Under the pieces are notes generated by a model. It did no database searches and was not told the DNA's origin. It saw only the letters and a program-made list of their open reading frames with translations. A stretch of DNA of 35,658 nucleotides from a virus. The position numbers and the translations under genes were made by a program. The stretch covers positions 1-35,658 of the IMG/VR virus record IMGVR_UViG_3300010371_000077; one strand, written 5' to 3'. Positions 5,404-11,653 of the stretch are shown piece after piece (within the stretch, counting starts at the first letter, position 1; each line of letters starts with the position of its first letter).

Positions 5404-6584
5404 GTGACGAGTGACACAGCACCGCGACCGTTTATGTTGTTACGTGGCGCCGAGCAGGCGTGGGGTCGTCAGGTGTGGCGCCAGATTGACCGCGCACGGG
5501 CACGATGGATCGATGCCGACGCCAGAGGTCACCGCGTGCCGTGGTCGTCGTGGTGCTACGTGCCGCGCGAATTGGTGACACACACGTTGCTCGGTGACGA
5601 GACCGGACCGGACTCCTCGCCACGACCGATCACATTGAGCCAACTCGCTACAACAACGGCGCTCGCGGCGTGGCGTATGGGCAAACCGCTCTACCGCTAC
5701 GATCCGACATTGTACGACGCGTTGAGGCAAACACCGTTGACGGACGTGGTGCTGCCGGCAGAGGTATTCACGCGCCTGCCGCACTGGGGCGTGTACATCG
5801 AGACGCCGGATCTCACGATACGGCTACCCTCAATGGGCGACGTGCGCACGGGCTCCGTCAATGTGGTCGGTATGTTCGCGGCGCTGGACGACGCGCCTCA
5901 GCGGAGTACGATGTTCGGGCGCACAATAGCGCGCCGTCCGCCGCGCCTCATAATCGTCCTGGACGTGGAGGAGCAGGACGGAGATCGCGGCTCCGTGCGC
6001 GCACCCGTCCCAATCCAACTGACGCTCGACCGTGACGTTTGCGACGGTCTGACGGACGGATGGGCTGCCGCGATCGGCGAGGTTTACGCGCCGTATCTAC
6101 GTCAACATCCGGAGGAGTCCGAGCGGGCAATGCGCGAGGCAAGACGGGTCGCGCACTCGCTCACAGACGAGATAGCGCCGCTCCTGACACTGATACTCTA
6201 TCTGTGCAGCGAGCAGCCTGATTTGATGGGCGTGATGCCGCCGCCGGATGGCGTCACGGCGGGCGGGCCATCGGCCAAAATGATCGCAGCGCACAACATC
6301 ACCGAGTGGATGGTCGGATCGCGCATCGGTGCAGCGTTGCGAGCTGGTGCCCCCCAGGATGGGAGGAGCGTACTGATCGCGTTGGGAATTACCCTCTCGT
6401 GCGGCCGCATATGCGTCGCGCGCACTGGCACACGTTTTGGACTGGGCCGCGCAATGAGCCGGAGAATCGAGTGCCGCGTCTCAAGTGGTTGCCGCCGATC
6501 CCTGTCGCGGTTACCTGGGACGACGTGCCGAGACTGCCAGCTGATACGCACACAGTCAAACTGTGGGAACCGCCAGACAATTAA
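5404..6584 (+). CDS. AcrVA2-like anti-CRISPR protein, frame changed at a C6 run
   Basis: The 5' part (GTG 5404) encodes the N-terminal and middle regions of an AcrVA2-like protein, including LPHWGVYIETPD and TLILYLCSEQPDL. The conserved C-terminus (YPLVRPHMRRAHWHTFW then PRLKWLPPIPVAV) is in the next frame, ending at TAA 6582-6584. The frames join across six Cs at 6350-6355. A -1 step on CCC there would give about 393 residues, against about 322 for AcrVA2 of Moraxella bovoculi. Unshifted, the first frame continues to 6603 with an unrelated tail. AcrVA2 has been reported to lower Cas12a by acting on it co-translationally. The target of this divergent homologue is unknown. The frame change could be programmed slippage, a phase-variable or inactivating indel, or a sequence error. 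The match is from recalled motifs, not a search. Confidence 0.75.
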
Positions 6585-6587
6585 TCC

Positions 6588-6618
6588 CGAGGGGCGTCAT
6601 TAACACCGGCGTCCCTCG
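6588..6618. terminator. Hairpin between convergent operons
   Basis: CGAGGGGCG (6588-6596) pairs with CGTCCCTCG (6610-6618) over nine positions with one G-T wobble and a 13-base loop. It lies directly after the AcrVA2-like gene and before the end of the leftward operon. It lacks a clear T tract, so it may be a weak or bidirectional terminator. A further dyad, ATAACG-GATA-CGTTAT at 6648-6663, abuts the leftward stop. Confidence 0.45.
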
Positions 6619-6664
6619 ATTGCGTCAGTTCGCGCGCCGGAATTGATATAACGGATACGTTATG

Positions 6665-6856
6665 TCAGATCACTCGCGGCGTCCCACACCGATCGCACTC
6701 CGCGCCGAATCCCCACTCCCTGCAGTAGATATTCGCGCACATCGTCGGCACGTCCGGAGGCTCGCGCCGCGTCCGGTACTTGAGCACGTGCGCCGGCAAC
6801 GGTGCGCTTGGATCGTGCTCGATCACGGTGTAGAGCAGGACGTCGGATCCGCGCAT
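6665..6856 (-). CDS. Small protein with zinc-ribbon-like Cys motif
   Basis: 63 residues from ATG 6856, two bases after the preceding stop. The C-terminus MCANIYCREWGFGAECDRCG has four cysteines in a C-x4-C and C-x2-C pattern that could bind zinc. The N-terminal part, DVLLYTVIEHDPSAPLPAHV, looks like a small beta unit. It is the last gene of the 29-kb leftward run and converges on the AcrVA2-like gene. Function unknown. Confidence 0.55.
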   Translation of the reverse strand: MRGSDVLLYTVIEHDPSAPLPAHVLKYRTRREPPDVPTMCANIYCREWGFGAECDRCGTPRVI

Positions 6857-6858
6857 GG

Positions 6859-7071
6859 CTACGCGGTGGGCGGGAAGATGCTGCGCGCCAGAAATCGGGA
6901 GAGCGTTACATGGTCGAGAGCTGCAACAGCTCGGCGCGCCACATCGAGCACGCGTCCGGTTCGATGACTCGGCCGCCGCACAAACGCCATGCACGCGAGC
7001 CGGTGCGCAAGGTTGGCCGAGAGATAAACGGCGGCCGCGTCGACCTCCCACGCGGGAAGAGAGTAAATCAT
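6859..7071 (-). CDS. Hypothetical small protein
   Basis: 70 residues from ATG 7071, 13 bases after the upstream stop, with only a weak ribosome-binding site. The sequence is MIYSLPAWEVDAAAVYLSAN, then HRLACMAFVRRPSHRTGRVL and VARRAVAALDHVTLSRFLAR. It is helical and basic with no membrane segment or known motif. The frame fits tightly between two other leftward genes, which is the main support for it being real. Confidence 0.5.
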   Translation of the reverse strand: MIYSLPAWEVDAAAVYLSANLAHRLACMAFVRRPSHRTGRVLDVARRAVAALDHVTLSRFLARSIFPPTA

Positions 7072-7084
7072 CGCGCGGCCGCGA

Positions 7085-8050
7085 TCACGGTGGCACCGTC
7101 CATGATGCATCGAACGCGTTGAACGTCGGGTCGGGAAAGTGCGAGGCATCCATCGTGACCGCGACCAGCCGCAGTACGCGATCCGCCGGAATGGCGGGAT
7201 TGTATGCTGCAAGCCATGACGTCGCGGTGCGAGCTGCGATCGCTCCGCCGTTCGCCGCGCACTGGCCCCACGGATCTCCGCCCCAGCAACTGCCGGCGAC
7301 CTCGGTCTCCTGCGTTCGCGCGCGCGTGCCAACGGCGGGCACATATCTGAGAACGGACTGCAGCACGTACGCGTGCGTCGAGTCGGCCGCGCTCGAGATC
7401 GCGAAGTGCGCGTAACGCTGAGCCGTGTCCACAGTCCCGGGCTTCCACGCGTTGATCGCGGTCGCGACGAGCGTCGTGAGCCCCGCTCGCGAAAGTGCGG
7501 CCGCGTTGCTCGGGGCGATCACGTGACCGTTGACCACGGTGAGCGACGGCACGACGTAAGATGTCGTCGCGGAGTCCGGCGGCGAGAGAATCGCCACTGC
7601 TCCGTGACCGGCCTCGGGGTGAGTCAATACCTGGCGTATCATCGTTGCCGGTCCGCAGAGCACGAGCGGCGCCGACGTCGAGCTTGCGGGTCGCAGGACG
7701 ACCGGGCGATATGAGACAGTGTCTCCCGCGACGCGGATTGTCGACAAGTCTCGAATGTCCACGACGATCGCTTCCGGCGCGGTGATGGGACACTGCCACT
7801 GATGCACCGCCGCGAGCGTATCGACAGTGCCGACCGGCGGCGGTGCGTGCGTCGTATCGACCGGCGTCGTCGTGTCCTTGGGAGTGGAATCGACGCGCGT
7901 TGTGTCGACTGGCGGTGGTGGCGGTGGTGGCGGAACGTTCGGTGACTTGACCGTCACCGCAACGATCATGGCCGCGATCGCCGCCAGGGCAAGCGACGAA
8001 GCCTTGAGCTTCGCGCGCTTGCCGGTTGGGTCTGTAACTGGCGTCGTCAT
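7085..8050 (-). CDS. Membrane-anchored protein with Pro-rich VDTT linker
   Basis: 321 residues from ATG 8050, which shares one base with the upstream TAA. After a short cytoplasmic start, a hydrophobic segment (about residues 18-35, LALAAIAAMIVAVTV) acts as TM or uncleaved signal. It is followed by eight prolines and a VDTTRVDSTPKDTTTPVDTT linker. The remaining 240 residues form an extracytoplasmic-looking domain with QCPITAPEAIVVDIRD, AILSPPDSATTSYVVPSLTV and GSCWGGDPWGQCAANGG (paired cysteines). No enzyme family recognised. The lysis-module position suggests action in the envelope. Confidence 0.7.
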   Translation of the reverse strand: MTTPVTDPTGKRAKLKASSLALAAIAAMIVAVTVKSPNVPPPPPPPPVDTTRVDSTPKDTTTPVDTTHAPPPVGTVDTLAAVHQWQCPITAPEAIVVDIRDLSTIRVAGDTVSYRPVVLRPASSTSAPLVLCGPATMIRQVLTHPEAGHGAVAILSPPDSATTSYVVPSLTVVNGHVIAPSNAAALSRAGLTTLVATAINAWKPGTVDTAQRYAHFAISSAADSTHAYVLQSVLRYVPAVGTRARTQETEVAGSCWGGDPWGQCAANGGAIAARTATSWLAAYNPAIPADRVLRLVAVTMDASHFPDPTFNAFDASWTVPP

Positions 8051-8382
8051 TACGGTTGCGCCGCCGGTGTCGCCGGAGTGCTGACCGCTGCGATCTCGCT
8101 TGCGACCTGCGTCTCGGTGGCGATGGTTGTATCCGCCTGGGATTCCCATGCGGTGAGTTCTGCGGCCTGCGCCTGGTTGGCGGCCGTGAGCTGACTGATC
8201 GCGGTGTCGCGACCCGCGATTGCGGCGGTCACGCTGGCGAGCTGTCCCGATGCCGTTGCGAGTGCGGCGGACGAATCTGCGAGCTGCTTCCTGGTTGCCA
8301 CGAGTTGCTCCTGTAGGTCGGTGATAGTTGAGTCAGGTCTGATCCACTGCGCGACCGCCTGACGGATGGAATACCAACTCAT
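8050..8382 (-). CDS. Coiled-coil protein
   Basis: 110 residues from ATG 8382, overlapping the neighbouring stop. After MSWYSIRQAVAQWIRPDS, almost the whole protein is heptad-like (LQEQLVATRKQLADSSAAL, LTAANQAQAAELTAWESQAD), ending in an Ala/Pro/Thr tail. A long parallel coiled coil is predicted. It lies between two membrane-associated genes of the lysis region and could be a spanin-like or structural factor. Unproven. Confidence 0.65.
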   Translation of the reverse strand: MSWYSIRQAVAQWIRPDSTITDLQEQLVATRKQLADSSAALATASGQLASVTAAIAGRDTAISQLTAANQAQAAELTAWESQADTTIATETQVASEIAAVSTPATPAAQP

Positions 8383-8552
8383 TGTTTGCGCTCCTCTGGA
8401 TCGGTGAGGGCGAGCACGATCCTGCCGAGCCGAAGCGCGACGCCGCGCCAGTGATCGCGGGGTTTGTGCGCGGCTTCGATGCGCGCCTTGTGCACCGCTG
8501 ATTGCGCGATGCTCCGGATCTCGCGCACTTGCTCCGTAGTCGCGTTAATCAG
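8379..8552 (-). CDS. Hypothetical small protein, non-canonical start
   Basis: About 57 residues: INATTEQVREIRSIAQSAVH, then KARIEAAHKPRDHWRGVALR and LGRIVLALTDPEERKQ. No ATG, GTG or TTG is available at the upstream junction. A CTG at 8552 would overlap the previous stop as CTGA, in the style of the neighbouring couplings. A GTG 10 codons in is the alternative and would give 49 residues. The stop overlaps the next gene by four bases. A basic, helical protein of unknown role. Confidence 0.5.
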   Translation of the reverse strand: MINATTEQVREIRSIAQSAVHKARIEAAHKPRDHWRGVALRLGRIVLALTDPEERKQ

Positions 8553-9235
8553 AACACCGCCGCCACGGCGGCGACACCGGCGAGCGCGGTGGCAACGCCC
8601 GCGAGAAATAGCACGGCATCCGAGTGCTTCGGCTTGGCTTCCGCTTCGGCTGTCCGCGCCTCGGCTGCCGCGAGTTGCTTCCGGTAGTCGACATCGATCG
8701 ACGAGTCCATCTCGATCTGCAGCCGGAGCCCTGCGTTTTCCTCGGTGAGCCCCAATATCCGCGTCGTGTCGACTTCGTGACGCCGATCCATCGCGGCGAC
8801 GAGTGAATCGTTGACGAGATTCATCTGCGCGAGCTGCTTCGTGAGCTCGACCGGGATCGGCACGGCGATGACGCCGGTGTCGGTCTGGACGCGCGCCGTG
8901 TCGCCGTGCAGCACCAGGCGCCCGCGCGCGGTCGTTTTCCGCGCGCGGGCTTCGTCGACCACGTGCTGCGCGGAATCGGATTTCAACGCGAGCCCGGCGT
9001 TCCGCACGTGCATCGAATCGTTCTCGCGCTTGATCGGTGCGACCTTGGCGAGCGCTTCGGCCATCGCGGATTCCGCGCGACGCTCCGCAACCTTCGCCGC
9101 CGCCTGATCTTTCGCGGATTGCGCGTTCTCGCCCGCGCGATAGATGCCGAAGCCGAGCAGCGTGACGAGTACCACGCACGCGAACGTGATGACCATCTTC
9201 GGATGGTCGACGAGTGCGGGAATGATGGCGCTCAT
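8549..9235 (-). CDS. TM / coiled-coil / TM protein, spanin-like candidate
   Basis: 228 residues from ATG 9235 (ATGA overlap). An N-terminal membrane segment (about residues 12-34, MVITFACVVLVTLLGFGIY) precedes a long charged helical region (AKDQAAAKVAERRAESAMAE, DYRKQLAAAEARTAEAEAK). A second hydrophobic stretch closes the protein (AVLFLAGVATALAGVAAVAA). One TM plus a periplasmic coiled coil next to an endolysin is typical of i-spanins (Rz). The C-terminal TM is unusual for that class, so this assignment is tentative. Confidence 0.6.
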   Translation of the reverse strand: MSAIIPALVDHPKMVITFACVVLVTLLGFGIYRAGENAQSAKDQAAAKVAERRAESAMAEALAKVAPIKRENDSMHVRNAGLALKSDSAQHVVDEARARKTTARGRLVLHGDTARVQTDTGVIAVPIPVELTKQLAQMNLVNDSLVAAMDRRHEVDTTRILGLTEENAGLRLQIEMDSSIDVDYRKQLAAAEARTAEAEAKPKHSDAVLFLAGVATALAGVAAVAAVF

Positions 9236-9834
9236 GTGACGAACTCCCCGTTGCGCAGGAATCCGTGCCAGTTGTGCGTCTGAATCGATCCCGCGCCCGC
9301 CTGACAGCTCACGCCGTTCTTGTCGACGGTGAAGTTCGGGGCTTCGCCGTGGCGCACCCAGCACTTATGGACGTTGTCGTCCTTCATCGTGCAGTTGCTT
9401 GCGCGGCCGTCAATCATCCAGTCACCGCCGCCGGGGCACTTGGCGACATAACAGCGACCGTCCGCACCGCACCATCCGGGAGTGTCCTCGCACCATTCCG
9501 CGCGCCAGATCGCACCTTCGGGCGCGGTGCGTAGCGTCGTGAGCTCGCCATTGTCCGCGCGCCGATAGATCCGATCCATGAATACCTGCCAGTGATCGAA
9601 GTCCTGAAACACATAGCCGTCGTCGGCGACAGCGGGCCAGCGCGGATCGTCGTGCGGTGGCTGCTCCTTGGCGATAGGCTCGCTCCAGTTCCCGTCAGCG
9701 TCGAACGTGATTTGCGCGACGCCGATCTCGTTCATGGCGTTGTGGTAGCTGCCGGCATCGCCCCATGCGCTGTTGCGGCGCAGGTATATGCGAGCTTGAC
9801 CCGTGGCCTCGATTAGGAACGCGCGGACGCTCAT
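9232..9834 (-). CDS. Cys/Trp-rich protein of unknown function
   Basis: 200 residues from ATG 9834 (ATGA overlap). It starts MSVRAFLIEATGQARIYLRR. The centre has YVFQDFDHWQVFMDRIYRRA. The C-terminal half is rich in cysteine and tryptophan (EWCEDTPGWCGADGRCYVAK, ASNCTMKDDNVHKCW), suggesting a disulfide- or metal-stabilised domain. It lies inside the lysis module, two genes after the putative holins. No signal peptide is apparent. I do not recognise the family. Confidence 0.6.
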   Translation of the reverse strand: MSVRAFLIEATGQARIYLRRNSAWGDAGSYHNAMNEIGVAQITFDADGNWSEPIAKEQPPHDDPRWPAVADDGYVFQDFDHWQVFMDRIYRRADNGELTTLRTAPEGAIWRAEWCEDTPGWCGADGRCYVAKCPGGGDWMIDGRASNCTMKDDNVHKCWVRHGEAPNFTVDKNGVSCQAGAGSIQTHNWHGFLRNGEFVT

Positions 9835-10100
9835 ACCGTCGGCCTCTTGCGGAAGGTGGCGTGTATCCAGTGCGCGGCATCCATCACCGGCTCCCGTAGC
9901 CACGGATGCGGCTGGCGTAGATAGAGCCAGAGCGCGGACAGCGCGTTGCCCGCGAGGATCAGGATTGTTTGCACCTCGCTCGGATGTTGCGCAAAAATCC
10001 CGACCGTCGAGGCTCCGGGGAACAGCGCCGCGGCGATCGTGAGCAGAGAGCGGACAATCGCGCCGGTGTCGAGTGTCGAGTTGCCCTGTGCGTCAGTCAT
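9831..10100 (-). CDS. Two-TM protein, holin candidate
   Basis: 89 residues from ATG 10100. Two hydrophobic segments are visible: IVRSLLTIAAALFPGASTVG at about 13-35 and VQTILILAGNALSALWLYL at about 43-62. A short basic C-terminus (HATFRKRP) follows. Size, two helices and its place after the endolysin fit a class II holin or a pinholin. The neighbouring 68-residue two-TM protein is the other candidate, so one may be the antiholin. Confidence 0.6.
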   Translation of the reverse strand: MTDAQGNSTLDTGAIVRSLLTIAAALFPGASTVGIFAQHPSEVQTILILAGNALSALWLYLRQPHPWLREPVMDAAHWIHATFRKRPTV

Positions 10101-10303
10101 GATCTGAAATTCGTGGTGAACACGTATACCAGAAACCACGCGACATAGAGCGCCAGAATGGCGACCGGGATCTCGATGGGAACGAGAACAAGCCACCATG
10201 ACACGGAAGTCGCGTGCGTGATCTTGGCAGCGATTATCCCCGCAGTGGCGACAATCCAAAACGCTGCGATCGTAAAGACGATAACTGCCGTTTCTCCTTT
10301 CAT
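10097..10303 (-). CDS. Two-TM protein, holin/antiholin candidate
   Basis: 68 residues from ATG 10303, which overlaps the endolysin stop and has GGAG just upstream. Helix 1 is VIVFTIAAFWIVATAGIIAA and helix 2 is WWLVLVPIEIPVAILALYVA. Short termini carry few charges. Immediately after the endolysin and before another two-TM gene, this is a typical holin/antiholin position. Confidence 0.6.
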   Translation of the reverse strand: MKGETAVIVFTIAAFWIVATAGIIAAKITHATSVSWWLVLVPIEIPVAILALYVAWFLVYVFTTNFRS

Positions 10304-10806
10304 GCGGCCCTCGGCGTTACGTATCCAATGACGCGAGTGAGATCCACGGTCTTGAGCGTCGCGAGTTCGCCGTTGCGCGAGAAGCCCGCGCCAGAAGTGT
10401 TGCCCTCGAAATCCATCTTGATCGGTACGATCGACGCGAGACACACGCCGATATGCTCGGCCGGCTCGTGGCCGTTGTTGCCGTAGAGCACGGCGCAACC
10501 GAGTGTGGGTTCGCCGGTGAAAAGATTCTCACGCAACGCCCACTGTCGCCACGTTTCTGCAATCGCCGGATGCCATCCGCGAGCATTGTCGACCGGAGGC
10601 ACCGCTGCGCCGCAGTCGGCCCACACTGTTGCAGTCCAGAGCGCGCACCAATACGATGCCAAGGGAACGCCCCAGCGTTTACACATCGCGTCTATCTCAG
10701 GCGAGCGATTCGAGAGCGGCGGATTTTCGAGGATGGGGATGTCCTGCTGCGCGCGACGGATGATCGCCTGCGCGAGATCCGGGGTGTCGGCGGGAATTAC
10801 GATCAT
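10300..10806 (-). CDS. Endolysin, CHAP/NlpC-P60-type amidase/peptidase
   Basis: 168 residues from ATG 10806 (ATGA overlap). The core fits small CHAP-like phage lysins: RSPEIDAMCKRWGVPLASYW, a catalytic Cys54 in the YWCALW context, then GCAVLYGNN and His118 in AEHIGVCL. FEGNTSGAGFSRNG follows, as in TIGR02594-type proteins. The expected activity is cleavage of peptidoglycan stem or cross-bridge peptide bonds. No signal peptide is seen, so export would need the neighbouring holin candidates. No separate wall-binding domain is evident. Confidence 0.75.
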   Translation of the reverse strand: MIVIPADTPDLAQAIIRRAQQDIPILENPPLSNRSPEIDAMCKRWGVPLASYWCALWTATVWADCGAAVPPVDNARGWHPAIAETWRQWALRENLFTGEPTLGCAVLYGNNGHEPAEHIGVCLASIVPIKMDFEGNTSGAGFSRNGELATLKTVDLTRVIGYVTPRAA

Positions 10807-11273
10807 GCGCGCGCCCTCGGCTTTCTGCGTCGCGCCGGCTGTTGCTGCTGCGCCTCGATCGCGCCCACGACGCGATCAACGAGCGAGCCCTGTTTCTCGA
10901 TCCGATCCTCCATGCGCTCCATGGTGTGCGACACGTTCGACATTGTCGTCTCGAGCTTCACCAGAATGCGGGAGAATTGCGGCCATTCGTCGAGGATCTT
11001 GCCCTGCGCGAGAGCGGACGCCGAGAGCGCCCTGACCGTGTCCTCCAACGCTTCCGTCTTGGCGTACCACGAATCGCGCTCCTGGGCGTCGCGCGCGAAG
11101 ATCCGCTCCCGCAAATGCTTTTCGAGCTGCGCGCTGCACTGCTTCATCGCGGCAACCCATCGTTCGTTTCGCCACGGACGGATCAGCGCCCATACCCAAC
11201 CGATGGCGATACTGATCGCGCCAATCCATTTCGCCCACAGCGGCACGTCCGGTATGTCGAGAGCGAACGGCAT
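10803..11273 (-). CDS. TM plus coiled-coil protein, first gene of the lysis module
   Basis: 156 residues from ATG 11273, the first start after the intrinsic terminator at 11304-11345. The ATG at 11315 lies in the terminator stem and is rejected. One TM lies at about residues 12-30 (WAKWIGAISIAIGWVWALI). A long helical region follows (AQLEKHLRERIFARDAQERD, LETTMSNVSHTMERMEDRIE), ending in a basic QQQQPARRRKPRARA tail. It could be an i-spanin or a holin-associated protein. It overlaps the endolysin gene by four bases. Confidence 0.6.
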   Translation of the reverse strand: MPFALDIPDVPLWAKWIGAISIAIGWVWALIRPWRNERWVAAMKQCSAQLEKHLRERIFARDAQERDSWYAKTEALEDTVRALSASALAQGKILDEWPQFSRILVKLETTMSNVSHTMERMEDRIEKQGSLVDRVVGAIEAQQQQPARRRKPRARA

Positions 11274-11303
11274 CGGTTGTAACCTGTTGAGGGTGAGAAC
11301 ACG

Positions 11304-11345
11304 AAAAACGGCCATCGCGCCCCTGTGCTTCGGGGCGAAATGGCC
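11304..11345 (-). terminator. Intrinsic terminator A upstream of the lysis module
   Basis: On the minus strand GGCCAT (11345-11340) and CGCCCC pair with GGGGCG and ATGGCC (11315-11310), separated by a two-base internal loop and an 8-base apical loop. A T5 tract (11308-11304) and CG follow. It is a clear Rho-independent terminator, about 60 bp downstream of promoter-like element A and about 30 bp before the first lysis gene. Confidence 0.8.
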
Positions 11346-11407
11346 GTGGTCAAACGGTCTGGTCTGGCGATCTCTGTCGAGCTAAAAACTGTCTACATCG
11401 TGCTGCT

Positions 11408-11436
11408 AGTGTACACCAAAACAAGCGACCGCGCCA
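11408..11436 (-). promoter_or_regulatory. Promoter-like element A
   Basis: TACACT (11413-11408) is preceded at 17 bp by TGGCGC (3/6 to TTGACA). The element GTGTACACTAGC and downstream words (ATGTAG, TCGCCAGACCAG) are shared with cassette B at 30315-30445. Transcription from here would run about 95 bases into terminator A. The -35 is weaker than in B. Confidence 0.5.
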
Positions 11437-11448
11437 GCGGGAAAGTAC

Positions 11449-11652
11449 CTACGCTATCACCTGACAGAATATCCGACGCCTGCCGGTCGAGGGCGGCTTG
11501 GTGAGCACCATCAGGAATGCCTGCGTGAGTCGAGCGTTCGCGTTCGTATTCTCGGTGAGCGCCAATAGCTCGGCCTGGGTGAGGCGAGCCTTGGCGCCTG
11601 TATTCTCAGTGAGCGCAAGGAGTTCGGCCTGAGTGAGGCGGTTCGCTGCCAT
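11449..11652 (-). CDS. Small protein of 18-residue repeats
   Basis: 67 residues from ATG 11652, two bases after the tail-protein stop. It contains RLTQAELLALTENTGAKA, then RLTQAELLALTENTNANA, then a degenerate third copy (RLTQAFLMVLTKPP), then a basic end. Similar short proteins made of R-x-TQ-x-x-x-E-x-L repeats occur near tail genes in many siphophages. A helical trimer or virion-decoration role has been suggested by their shape, but I know of no proof. The last gene of the tail module before terminator A. Confidence 0.65.
   Translation of the reverse strand: MAANRLTQAELLALTENTGAKARLTQAELLALTENTNANARLTQAFLMVLTKPPSTGRRRIFCQVIA
11525..11640. repeat. 54-bp direct repeats in the small tail-adjacent gene
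   Basis: Two full units (11525-11578 and 11579-11632) and the start of a third (from 11633) share GTGAG(G/T)CGAGC and GCTCGGCCTG-like segments at exact 54-bp spacing. They encode the 18-residue protein repeat. Differences are mostly silent or conservative, so the units are probably under protein-level selection. Confidence 0.8.
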
Positions 11653-11653
11653 C

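Noticed and set aside
6648-6663. ATAACG-GATA-CGTTAT hairpin as terminator
   Set aside because: AT-rich 6-bp stem with no T tract; the 6588-6618 hairpin is the better candidate.
11274-11315. ATG 11315 as start of the first lysis gene
   Set aside because: It lies inside the terminator stem and T tract; ATG 11273 follows the terminator.
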